Origin: Streptomyces parvus | Lineage (GTDB): Bacteria; Actinomycetota; Actinomycetes; Streptomycetales; Streptomycetaceae | Direction: 5' to 3' | NCBI RefSeq assembly: GCF_032121415.1 | Contig: NZ_CP135079.1 | Location: 3,968,001-4,032,000, forward strand | Length of the DNA stretch: 64,000 nt | Shown: positions 49,553 to 57,542 of the stretch, piece by piece | Numbering within the stretch: position 1 is the first letter of the stretch | Layout: every line of letters begins with the position of its first letter | Position numbers and translations under genes: made by a program | The notes under the pieces: model-generated | What the model was told of the DNA's origin: nothing | The model's database searches: none | What the model saw: the letters and a program-made list of their open reading frames with translations, nothing else

Positions 49553-51031
49553 TCAGAGGCGGCTGAGCGAAGCCGCCGCGCACAGCACGTCGCGGATGGC
49601 CTCGCGGTCGCCCTCCTGGCCCGCCGCCGCTTCGACCGGCGAGATGTGGCCCGCGACGAGCCGGCAGAACTCGACCCCGTCCAGCGCGACCTGTGCCACG
49701 GCGCGCTCGGGCGCGCCGAGGGCGGCCGGGGAGTCCAGTGCGATGTACCAGTCGCCTCCGCCGTGGCCCTCGATCTCCAGGTGGAGCGAGCGGCCCGGCG
49801 CACCGGCCGTGACGAGGTCCTTCGCCGGTGGGGCCAGTCCGGCGCTGCGGCGGCCCGCGAGGGCGGCCGGAAGCATCCGGGCCGCCAGGTCGATCATCCG
49901 GTGCAGATGGGCGGCGGACGGGGCCGGGTACGGGTAGTCGACGGCGTCGGCTATGTCCCCGCCGTGCACCCAGCACTCGAACGCCCGGTCCAGAGCGGCG
50001 TCCTGGAACGGCAGGGCGAAGGCACCGTACGAGACGGAGGTCTCGGCGGCGTTCCGCCCGGCGAAGGACGCCGTACGGATCAGCTCGTGGCTCTGCGCCC
50101 GCCAGGGCTCACGGACGGCCCGGGTGGGCGGCCGGCACGTTGCCGACCAGTACGTCTCGGTCCGCTCGGTGGGGTCCAGCGGCACCCGGCCGCCGTCGAG
50201 CGGGTCGTCGAGCCCGAGCGCGGCGGACAGCAGCCCGTCGACGGCCATCAGATGCCCGATCACCCCGGCGACCGTGGTCCGGCGGCTGACCTGGCGCTCC
50301 TCCTCGAACCACCGCAGGCGCACCGGGGCGTGCCATTCGGAGTCCCCGATGTCGCGGAGGAGCGCGTCGAGCCGGGCGGTCTCGGCGTCGTACGGGGCGG
50401 CCCACTCCGGCACCGGGATCCGGGCCGGGCGGCGGCCGAAGCAGCCGTCCAGCACCCGGGTGCGGAGCGTCGGGTCGAGGTCCAGGGAGCCGTCGGTGTG
50501 CAGCAGTCCCACCGCGTCCCGCAACCGCAGCGCCTCGTCCGCGCACGGGGCGCACCCGGTGAGGTGGTCCTCCACGGCAGCGGTCTCCTCCGCCGAGCAG
50601 GCGGACAGCGCCCAGGCGCCGAGGAGGGCCTTGAGGACCTGGTGGGGGAGGACGACCGGGGCGGAGCTCACGAGGGGGTCCGGCTCGTCGGGCGGCTCCG
50701 GCGCGCCGTCTGCCGGTTCGGAGTCGGGCTCGGGACCTGGCTCGGGCCAGGCAACCGCCGCCGGACCGGGCTCGGGATCCGCCTCCGCGACGGCGGGTTC
50801 CGGCTCAGGGCCGGGCTCGGGTTCCGGCTCAGGCCCGCGCTCCGGTTCCGTCCTCGGGGCCGCCTGTTCCGGTACGGCGTCGTCCGGGGCCGTACCGCCG
50901 GGCGGCGGCAGGGGAGGCAGCGGGACGGACGCCAGGTCGAGGTCGTCCGCCGCCCCGCGCGGGCCCGGTATCCGCCGGGCGCCGCGCACCTCCTCCTCGC
51001 CGCCCTCGCTCTCGCGTCCGTCGCCGTTCAC
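49553..51031 (-). CDS. Zinc anti-sigma factor fused to a maleylpyruvate-isomerase-like (DinB) domain
   Basis: A 492-residue protein. Residues ~20-150 are acidic and low-complexity (EPEPEPGPEPEP). A zinc anti-sigma module follows, with VEDHLTGCAPCADEALRLRD (H-x3-C-x2-C, about 180-199), the classic ZAS signature. The rest, from WHAPVRLRWFEEERQVSRRTT to the end, looks like an MDMPI/DinB-fold domain. GTG at 51031 overlaps the sigma factor stop (GTGA), so this is the sigma's cognate anti-sigma. The fused enzyme-like domain is unusual and may sense a thiol or metabolite. Confidence 0.8.
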   Translation of the reverse strand: MNGDGRESEGGEEEVRGARRIPGPRGAADDLDLASVPLPPLPPPGGTAPDDAVPEQAAPRTEPERGPEPEPEPGPEPEPAVAEADPEPGPAAVAWPEPGPEPDSEPADGAPEPPDEPDPLVSSAPVVLPHQVLKALLGAWALSACSAEETAAVEDHLTGCAPCADEALRLRDAVGLLHTDGSLDLDPTLRTRVLDGCFGRRPARIPVPEWAAPYDAETARLDALLRDIGDSEWHAPVRLRWFEEERQVSRRTTVAGVIGHLMAVDGLLSAALGLDDPLDGGRVPLDPTERTETYWSATCRPPTRAVREPWRAQSHELIRTASFAGRNAAETSVSYGAFALPFQDAALDRAFECWVHGGDIADAVDYPYPAPSAAHLHRMIDLAARMLPAALAGRRSAGLAPPAKDLVTAGAPGRSLHLEIEGHGGGDWYIALDSPAALGAPERAVAQVALDGVEFCRLVAGHISPVEAAAGQEGDREAIRDVLCAAASLSRL

Positions 51032-51621
51032 CGGACCCGTCCGTAACCGGGTGGCGCGGACCCTTCGAGCGGGCGGGCGTTCGCCGTGGAGAGCAGTTGG
51101 AGCCCCAGCCGGAGCCGGCGGCGCGCCTCGTCCTCGGTGACCCCGAGATCGGCTGCGGTCTGCCGGTAGTCCCGCCGGTATGTGTAGGCCAGCTCCAGGG
51201 CCTCCCGCAGCGGTACGGGCATCGAGGAGACGATGTAGTCGGCGCGGGCGGCGGCCGTGGCGCTGCGGACCCGCCGCTCCAGTTCCTCCGGATCGGGCAC
51301 CGCGCCCTCGCCGTGCTCCGCCTCGTACCGGGAGGCCGCCGCGCGGCGCAGGCACTGGACGGACCGGCTGTGGGTGAGGCGGGCCACCCAGGAGCGCATC
51401 GAGCCCTGCTTCGGGTCGTACGCCTCGGGGTTCTCCCAGACCTGGGCGAAGACCTCGCGGGTCACCAGGTCGGCGGCGTCCTCGTCGTCGAGCATCCGGT
51501 GCGCCTGGCTGTGGACGAGGGCCGCGAACCGGTCGTAGAGCTCGCCGAGCGCCGCCGCCTCACCGCGGGCCAGCCTCTGCTGCATCCTGCGGTCCCAGCG
51601 GGGCGCCGTGTCCTTCGCCAT
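51028..51621 (-). CDS. ECF RNA polymerase sigma factor
   Basis: A 197-residue ECF sigma. Region 2 (LYDRFAALVHSQAHRMLDDE, DLVTREVFAQVWENPEAYD) and region 4 (PLREALELAYTYRRDYRQTAADLGVTEDEARRRL) are both clear; there is no region 3, as in ECF sigmas. ATG at 51621. It is translationally coupled to the anti-sigma gene and divergent from a STAS anti-anti-sigma gene (329-bp gap, no other gene seen), together forming a signalling cassette. Target promoters unknown. Confidence 0.93.
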   Translation of the reverse strand: MAKDTAPRWDRRMQQRLARGEAAALGELYDRFAALVHSQAHRMLDDEDAADLVTREVFAQVWENPEAYDPKQGSMRSWVARLTHSRSVQCLRRAAASRYEAEHGEGAVPDPEELERRVRSATAAARADYIVSSMPVPLREALELAYTYRRDYRQTAADLGVTEDEARRRLRLGLQLLSTANARPLEGSAPPGYGRVR

Positions 51622-51950
51622 GAACCCCCCAGCCCCCGGCCTGTCCTGCCCAGCTCCGTGTTGCACCCTGTGCCCGTGAGGACCGAATGTAGTCCGCCGG
51701 GTGTCCGGTGCACGCGCCTTTGAGGCAACTCTCTTCCCGCTGCGCGTGGCCGACGACGGTAGTCCATTTCCGGCCCGGATGCCTCCCCTGCCGCTCTGAT
51801 CAGCGGAAACGGGCCGAACCGCGCCTTTCCACCGGAAACCTCCTGGGCCTTGATGGGTGCTTCGGTGTTTCATGGGGGTGCGGTTGGGCAGCCGCGATGA
51901 GGAACGGAAACTTCCGGATTGCCGGGAGCCCCGGAACGAGAGGTCCAGTC

Positions 51951-52325
51951 GTGACGCTCAAGGTGGACGAGGCAGAGCAGGGCTCCTGGACCGTGCTGCG
52001 CATAAGCGGTGAACTCGATCTGGTGACCTCGCCCGTCGTACGCCAGTCCGTCCACGAAGCGGTCGCGGAGGGGCAGCACGATGTGGTGCTCGACCTGTCG
52101 GAGGTGTTCTTCTGCGACTCCAGCGGCGTCGGTGTGCTGATCGCCTCCCGCCGGCTGATGAAGTCCTGCGGCGGCAGGCTGCGGCTGATCCTCCCGGCCC
52201 GGGGCGCGGAGGACGGCTCGCACGTCAACAAGGTGCTCGGCGCGCTCGGCGTGCGCCGGCTCTTCGACGTCTACCCCGACGCGCTGTCGGCCGCCGACGA
52301 GAAGTGCAGGCCGCTGAGCGCCTGA
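51951..52325 (+). CDS. STAS-domain anti-sigma factor antagonist (RsbV-like)
   Basis: A 124-residue STAS protein. VLRISGELDLVTSPVVRQSV and DVVLDLSEVFFCDSSGVGVLI are hallmarks; the DSSG serine is the likely phosphorylation site switched by an RsbW-type kinase. GTG at 51951 has GAGAGG 9 nt upstream; an ATG at 51897 would add 18 residues without a better ribosome site. Lies opposite the ECF operon, but the partner kinase may be the ATP-binding protein at 54.3 kb. Confidence 0.9.
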   Translation: MTLKVDEAEQGSWTVLRISGELDLVTSPVVRQSVHEAVAEGQHDVVLDLSEVFFCDSSGVGVLIASRRLMKSCGGRLRLILPARGAEDGSHVNKVLGALGVRRLFDVYPDALSAADEKCRPLSA

Positions 52326-52409
52326 AGCGGCGCCCGCCGGTGCGAGGTTGTCACACAGGAACAGCTTCTCGGTGACACGTGAGGGCTCCCGGCGACGTAC
52401 GCTCCCCGC

Positions 52410-52931
52410 ATGGACAGCGCAGAGTACGAGCGAAAGATCGCGCACCGCTTCGCCGCCTTCGACCAGGACGGCAACGGCTACATCGATCGCGCCGATTTCA
52501 ACGCCGCAGCCGCCCGTCTGCTCACCGAGTTCGGTACGACGGCCCGCTGCGACAAGGGGCAGGCCCTCTACACCGGGGCCGAGGCCTTCTGGCAGGGCAT
52601 GGCGGGGATCGCCGATGTGGACGGGGACCAGCGGGTCACCCGTGAGGAGTTCGCGGGCGGGGCGGTGAAGCGGCTCCGGGACAATCCCGAGCGGTTCGCC
52701 GAGATCGCCCGGCCGTTCCTGCGGGCGGTCATCGCGGTCGCGGACGGCGGCGACGACGGCAGAGCGTCGGTCGCGGACGTGGAGCGGGCGCTCCGGGTTC
52801 TCGGGGCCAGCGCCGAGATCGCGGGCGTCGCCGCCCAGAGCCTGGACACCGACCGGGACGGGAAGGTCGCGGAGAGCGATGTGGTGTCGGCGCTCGCCGT
52901 GTACTTCACGGTGATCGAGCCCGACGCTTAG
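52410..52931 (+). CDS. EF-hand calcium-binding protein (calerythrin-like)
   Basis: A 173-residue protein with EF-hand loops DQDGNGYIDRAD (about 18-29), DVDGDQRVTREE (about 69-80) and DTDRDGKVAESD (about 146-157); a fourth loop (GGDDGRASVADV) is degenerate. Helix-loop-helix spacing matches calerythrin-type sarcoplasmic calcium-binding proteins of actinobacteria, which buffer or sense Ca2+ in the cytoplasm. Confidence 0.92.
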   Translation: MDSAEYERKIAHRFAAFDQDGNGYIDRADFNAAAARLLTEFGTTARCDKGQALYTGAEAFWQGMAGIADVDGDQRVTREEFAGGAVKRLRDNPERFAEIARPFLRAVIAVADGGDDGRASVADVERALRVLGASAEIAGVAAQSLDTDRDGKVAESDVVSALAVYFTVIEPDA

Positions 52932-52980
52932 GTGTTCCCGGCGTTACGGGGACGGCGCACCCGCCCCCGTAACGCCTCCC

Positions 52981-53088
52981 TCACCCGCCGAACCGTTCCC
53001 GCAGGCGGTACGTGGGCACCTTGCGCAGGGTCTCGTTGCGAGGCAGCGCGTCGAGCACTTCCCAGCGCTCCGGCACCTCGCGGCCGGG
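52981..53088 (-). pseudogene. 3' remnant of an acyl-CoA synthetase (AMP-binding) gene
   Basis: The minus strand reads PERWEVLDALPRNETLRKVP then TYRLRERFGG and stop, the conserved C-terminal tail with the catalytic lysine of ANL ligases. Everything upstream is missing: the frame runs directly into antisense of the ACAD remnant. About 35 codons remain of ~530. A truncated, dead gene. Confidence 0.7.
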
Positions 53089-53122
53089 TTCTTCGCGCTG
53101 CGGCTGCCGGAGGAGGCGGGCG

Positions 53123-53884
53123 GGGGGCCTCGGGCTGCCGGAGGCGGTGCTGCTCTTCGAGGAGGCGGGCCGGGGCTGCTGCCTGGACCGCTGGTCGCCA
53201 CTGCGTGCCTTCGTGGCCGCCGCCCGGCCCGTACGGTCGATGGACCCGCTCACCCCGCTGCACCGCGCGCCGGCGGACGCGGCAGTGGCGGCGGCGGGGC
53301 GCGTGTCGGCGACGGAAACCTCTCGTGCGGCATCGGAGCGCACGCGGGCGGATACGGACGTGCTCCGGCTGCGACGGAGCGCACCCCGGCGCACGCCGGG
53401 CGGTTTCGCTTCGAGGCCGCGGCTGCTCACCGCCGCCGAGCAACTCGGCAGCGCCGCCCGGACCACCGAGGCGGCCGTCCAACACGCCGGGAGCCGCGAG
53501 CAGTTCGGATCGCCCATCGGATCGTTCCAGGCGGTCAAACATCTCTGCGCCGACATGTTCGCCCGTACCGAACCGGCCCGCGCCGCCGTGTGCGCGGCCG
53601 CCGTGACCGGCGACCCGGTGGAGACCGCGGCGGCGAAACTCCTCGCCGACGAGGCGGCCGTACGCGACGCCCGTGACTGCCTCCAGATCCACGGCGGGAT
53701 GGGCTTCACCTGGGAGGCAGATGTTCACCTCCACCTGAAACGGGCCTGGCTCCGGGCCGCCTCCTGGCTCACCGGGGCCGGGGCCGAGGAACTGCTCGCC
53801 GCCGATCTGGGGACGGCGGGGCGGCTTCCGCGCAGCTCGGCGGCGTACGGACGACCGGTCCCGGAAGCAGGGGGCGGAGGGTGA
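53123..53884 (+). pseudogene. Degenerate acyl-CoA dehydrogenase gene
   Basis: A plus-strand frame starting GLGLPEAVLLFEEAGRG and then skipping to VRSMDPLTPLHR, followed by garbled Arg/Ala-rich sequence, before a well-conserved C-terminal domain: LLTAAEQLGSAARTTEAAVQ, then PIGSFQAVKHLCADMFA, CLQIHGGMGFTWEADVHLHL to the stop at 53884. The first ~60 residues and most of the beta domain are lost. Together with the ligase remnant it looks like a divergent pair whose shared 5' region was deleted. Confidence 0.75.
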
Positions 53885-54291
53885 CGCAGCGCATCCGCCC
53901 GGTGCCGATACCGGGTTGTGTCCTTTGCGTGATTCGTCACCGGGTGGAGTCGGGGCGCCGCTCGGGTACGCTCCGTGGGATGCGAGTGGTTCTGGAACCG
54001 GGCGATCCGGGGGCGGCCTGTGCGGCGGCTCCGGTCCGGAGCGAGGACTCTCGCCGGAGATGTGCCGGGCCTGCCCGAAGAGCGTTTCTCGCAGTCTCTG
54101 CGCGCTCCTGTTCGACTCCCCGCAGCGTGCGTCGCACAGTATGCACCACGCGTACTCCTTCGCGCTGGAATATGCCCGAAGCGCTTGTTGCGGTGACTGT
54201 ACGTCAACCATGCTGTCGCGCAAGGGAATCACGTTCCGTGACCCTGAGGAGGCGCGAGGCGATGTGTCCGCCGGTTCGGATGGTGTGAGCG
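53885..54291. other. 407-bp stretch, no confident gene
   Basis: Open frames exist on both strands but codon third positions are only weakly GC-biased and no family is recognised. An ATG at 54262 with GAGGAGG opens an 8-codon ORF (MCPPVRMV) ending at 54288, just before the ATP-binding gene; it could be a coupling leader. Confidence 0.4.
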
Positions 54292-54789
54292 GTGCAGGTG
54301 CTTCAGGTTCAGCTGGAGGTCGGTCCGGATCCCGCAGAGGTGGGGCGGGCCCGTAGGTGGGCGCGGTCGCGCCTGGTCGGTTCCGGGATAGGGGATGACG
54401 AGCCGCTCGCCGAGACGCTCATCCTGCTGATCTCGGAGCTGGTCACCAACGCCGTCGTCCACACGGGGTGTCCCGCCGTGCTGCGGATGCTCTTCGGCGG
54501 GGCCTCCGGCGCGGCCGGGACGGTCCGGGTCGAGGTCGCGGACGCCAGTGACTGCCCGCCGCTCCAGCGGCACGCTGCGGGCGAGGACACCAACGGCCGG
54601 GGCCTGGAGCTGGTGGACGGGCTCGCCGACCGCTGGGGCTGGCTGCCGGAGGGCGCGGGCAAGCAGATCTGGTGCGAGGTCGACCGGAGCGGGCCGGGGC
54701 GGGCCGCGGAGCTGCCCACGGTGGTCGTGCAGGGCGGTGGCGAGGTGTGCGAACCGCCCTCGTGCGTCTTCACGGACAACCTGGCCTGA
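54292..54789 (+). CDS. HATPase_c_2 ATP-binding regulator (RsbW/anti-sigma kinase-like)
   Basis: A 165-residue GHKL-fold protein. ILLISELVTNAVVHTG is the N-box, VRVEVADASDCPP the G1-like loop and GRGLELVDGLADRWGW the G2 lid region. The family includes anti-sigma kinases and the Streptomyces ATP-binding regulators. GTG at 54292. Candidate partners are the STAS protein 2 kb away and other sigma factors. Isolated between two remnants, so it appears to be an intact survivor. Confidence 0.85.
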   Translation: MQVLQVQLEVGPDPAEVGRARRWARSRLVGSGIGDDEPLAETLILLISELVTNAVVHTGCPAVLRMLFGGASGAAGTVRVEVADASDCPPLQRHAAGEDTNGRGLELVDGLADRWGWLPEGAGKQIWCEVDRSGPGRAAELPTVVVQGGGEVCEPPSCVFTDNLA

Positions 54790-54826
54790 GATCCGCCTGA
54801 CCTGAACCGCTCGTCGCCCCGCGCTG

Positions 54827-55030
54827 CTACAGGACCGCGACCGGGGCGACCGGCGCCCCGGTGGCCCCGGTGAACGGCTCCGGCGCGGCGGTGAGCAGGA
54901 AGGCGTACCGGCCCTCCTCCGCACAGGCCGTGGACAGCGCCTCCAGGTTCCAGTTCTGGCCCTGGAGCAGCCCCATCTCGACCAGGTGCAGCGCGTGCAC
55001 GGGCAGCCGCGGGTCCGCGATCTCCGGCCC
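54827..55030 (-). pseudogene. 3' remnant of a cyclase/kynurenine-formamidase-like gene
   Basis: The minus-strand frame ends LPVHALHLVEMGLLQGQNWN, then FLLTAAPEPFTGATGAPVAP, the C-terminal signature of the cyclase family (metal-dependent hydrolases acting on ring lactams/formamides). The N-terminal ~200 residues with the metal site are absent; the frame meets the ADH remnant head-on. Confidence 0.7.
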
Positions 55031-55133
55031 GGCGACGGGTGGCCGTACGCGTCCCTGCGCCCGGCCGGCGCGAGGCGCACCTGCCCGGTCCGTACGAGCA
55101 CGATGGCCCGGGCGGCCGTTCCCGCGGGGCGGG

Positions 55134-55760
55134 AAGCCGGTGTTCCGGTTCGCCTCCAACTCCGCCTTCGCGGAACGTACGGTGGTCCGCGCCGTCCAGG
55201 CCGTGAAGATCCCGGCCGATCTGCCCCTCACCTCGGCCGCCCTGATCGGCTGCGGGGTGCTCACCGGGGTCGGGGCCGTCCTGAACCGGGCGAAGGTCGG
55301 CCTCGGCGACAGCGTCGTGGTCATCGGTACCGGCGGCATCGGCCTCAACGTGCTCCAGGGGGCCCGGCCGGCCGGTGTGCGCACCGTCGTCGCCGTCGAC
55401 AGCAACCCGGCGAAGGAGGCGGTGGCCCGGCGGTTCGGCGCCACGCACTTCCTCACCTCGGCCGACGGCGTACGCGCCGTCCTGCCCGACGGCGCCGACC
55501 ACGCCTTCGAATGCGTCGGCCGCACCGAGCTGATCCGCCAGGCGATCGACCTCCTGGACCGCCATGGCCAGGCCGTGCTGCTGGGCGTGGCGGCGGCGAC
55601 CGCCGAGGCGTCGTTCCTGGTCTCGTCGATGTACCTGGACAGGTCGATCCTGGGCTGCCGCTACGGCTCCTCACGGCCGCAGCGCGACACCGCCCGGTAC
55701 GCGGACCTGTACCGGGAGGGCCGTCTGCTGCTGGACGGCCTGGCGGGGCGCAAGGGCTGA
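55134..55760 (+). pseudogene. Remnant of a zinc-type alcohol dehydrogenase
   Basis: Plus-strand frame KPVFRFASNSAFAERTVVRA, then PLTSAALIGCGVLTGVGAVL, VVVIGTGGIGLNVLQGAR (Rossmann loop) and VVAVDSNPAKEAVARRFGA, the middle of a class III-like Zn-ADH. The N-terminal catalytic-zinc domain is missing and the protein ends early at GLAGRKG, without the usual last ~30 residues. About 200 of ~360 residues remain. Confidence 0.75.
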
Positions 55761-55774
55761 CCCCCGGGCCCGGC

Positions 55775-56767
55775 TCAGCGCGAGGCGCCCGCCGAGGAGC
55801 GGAACGTACGCCGGTAGACCGTCGGCGGCACGCCCAGCGCCGCCTGGAGGTGCTGGCGCAGTGAGGTCGCCGTGCCGAACCCCGCGTCCCGGGCCACCTG
55901 GTCGATGGACAGGTCCGTCGACTCCAGCAGATGGCGGGCCCGCTCCACCCGTTGCTGGGTGAGCCACTGGCCGGGGCTGATCCCGACCTCCTCGCGGAAG
56001 CGGCGCGTGAACGTCCGTACGCTCATGGCCTCCTGCTCCGCCATGTCCCGCAGCAGGATCGGCCGCTCCAGCCGGGCCAGCGCCCAGGTCCGGGCGGCCG
56101 TCGTGGTCGCGAACTGCGGTTCGGGGAGGGGGCGGTGGATGTACTGGGCCTGCCCGCCGTCCCGGTGCGGGGGCACCACCGTGCGGCGGGCGATCTCGTT
56201 GGCGACGGCGGCCCCGTGGTCGCGCCGCACCAGGTGCAGGCAGAGGTCGATCCCGGCGGCGACCCCGGCGGAGGTGAGGACGTCGCCGTCGTCGATGAAC
56301 AGGACGTCCGGGTCGACACGGACCTGCGGGAAGGTCCGCTGGAAGTGATCGGCGGACGACCAGTGCGTGGTGGCGGGCCGGCCGTCGAGGTATCCGGCCG
56401 CCGCCAGGACGTAGCTGCCGGTGCAGATGGAGACCATCCGGGTGCCGGGCCGGACCAGGGCGAGCGCGGCGGCCAGCTCATCGGTGAGCCTGCCCTCCTC
56501 GAAGACCGGGCCCAGCTCGTAGGAGGCGGGGACGACCACGGTGTCGGCGGTGGCGAGCGCCTCCGGGCCGTGCTCCACGAGGACGGCGAAGTCCGCGTCG
56601 GTCCGGACCGGGCCGGGCGGGCGGACCGAGCAGGTCACCACGTCGTACAGCTTCCCGCCCGTGCCGCCCGGCCCGGTGCCGAGGGAGCGGCCGAAGATCC
56701 GCTGGGGGATGCCCAGTTCGAAGGGGAGCAGTCCGTCGAGGGCCAGAACGACGACGCGGTGCGGCAT
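55775..56767 (-). CDS. GlxA-family regulator (DJ-1/PfpI-like sensor plus AraC HTH)
   Basis: A 330-residue regulator. The first ~190 residues form the DJ-1/PfpI-like domain (FELGIPQRIFGRSLGTG, then VVVPASYELGPVF, MVSICTGSYVLAAAGYLDGR with the nucleophile-like cysteine). The C-terminal ~110 residues are the AraC double HTH (LLRDMAEQEAMSVRTFTRRF, VARDAGFGTATSLRQHLQAA). GAGGAGG precedes the ATG at 56767. Typical of redox/glyoxal or amine-catabolism control; target unknown. Confidence 0.93.
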   Translation of the reverse strand: MPHRVVVLALDGLLPFELGIPQRIFGRSLGTGPGGTGGKLYDVVTCSVRPPGPVRTDADFAVLVEHGPEALATADTVVVPASYELGPVFEEGRLTDELAAALALVRPGTRMVSICTGSYVLAAAGYLDGRPATTHWSSADHFQRTFPQVRVDPDVLFIDDGDVLTSAGVAAGIDLCLHLVRRDHGAAVANEIARRTVVPPHRDGGQAQYIHRPLPEPQFATTTAARTWALARLERPILLRDMAEQEAMSVRTFTRRFREEVGISPGQWLTQQRVERARHLLESTDLSIDQVARDAGFGTATSLRQHLQAALGVPPTVYRRTFRSSAGASR

Positions 56768-56979
56768 GACGGCCTCCTCGAAGACCACGGGCGGAGCCTG
56801 TAGCTGGTATAGACCAAGAGGCGACAGGTTAGCGATGTGATGGAGAAGCCGACAGGGCCCGCGTCCATTCCCGGCGCGGATCGTGACAGCCGTAGGTCCC
56901 CGTCCCCGGACCCGCCCTCGACCCGGCCCCGGCGGAGCCGGCGGCGCGCAGTACGGCGGCCCGGCCCGGGCCCGGCCCC

Positions 56980-57363
56980 TCACTTCTTGCCGCGGGCCCG
57001 TTCCTCGCTCGCCCGCATCTCCAGTATCGCGAAGACGTGGGCGCTGGTGCGCCGCCGGGAGGTTCCGCTGACGACGAGGGCCGCGCCCGCCACGGCCGTG
57101 GGGACGGACAGGGCCAGGATGCCGACCAGTTCGGGCCAGTCGCGCTCCCCGGCGCACAAGGAAGGGCTGGTGTGCGAACCGCCGTACGCCAGCGGGGACT
57201 CGCACTCCAGGTCGCGGCTGGGGGAGGACGCGACGGTGTACGGAGCCAGCAGCAGGTAGCCGAGCCAGAGCAGCAGCCCGGCTGCCACGGCGGACAGGCC
57301 CACTCCCCAGGCCACGCGGGCCCCGGCTCGGCGGTCGAACTCCTGGCGGACGGCCCAGTGCAT
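56980..57363 (-). CDS. Small two-TM membrane protein, unknown function
   Basis: A 127-residue protein. Two TM segments (VAWGVGLSAVAAGLLLWLGYLLLAP; LVGILALSVPTAVAGAALVVSG) flank an extracytoplasmic loop with two cysteines (LECESP, LCAGERD), perhaps a disulfide. C-terminus basic. ATG at 57363 with GAGGAG. No family recognised. It lies 212 bp downstream of the GlxA start and is divergent from an MFS gene. Confidence 0.7.
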   Translation of the reverse strand: MHWAVRQEFDRRAGARVAWGVGLSAVAAGLLLWLGYLLLAPYTVASSPSRDLECESPLAYGGSHTSPSLCAGERDWPELVGILALSVPTAVAGAALVVSGTSRRRTSAHVFAILEMRASEERARGKK

Positions 57364-57509
57364 GGCGCTCCTCGTGTCGTGCAGGCTTCCGGCGGGCAGC
57401 CTCTCTCCCTCGGACGGCGATCGTACGCAGTGCCCGAGCCCGCGCCCGCCCACCCCGGACCACGCCGTCGTGGCCCGATTCCTGCGAACCATTTCCTTCA
57501 GGCCACTCG

Positions 57510-57523
57510 TGGGGAAATCCCCA
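57510..57523. promoter_or_regulatory. Inverted repeat in the divergent MFS gap
   Basis: TGGGGAAATCCCCA is a perfect 6-2-6 inverted repeat, 20 nt before the MFS GTG at 57543. Candidate operator. Confidence 0.35.
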
Positions 57524-57542
57524 GGCCAAGAAGCTGGTCCAC

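Noticed and set aside
53916..54356. A 146-codon plus-strand ORF before the ATP-binding gene
   Set aside because: Weak GC3, no recognisable family, and it runs deep into the next gene. Alternative frames on both strands look as good.
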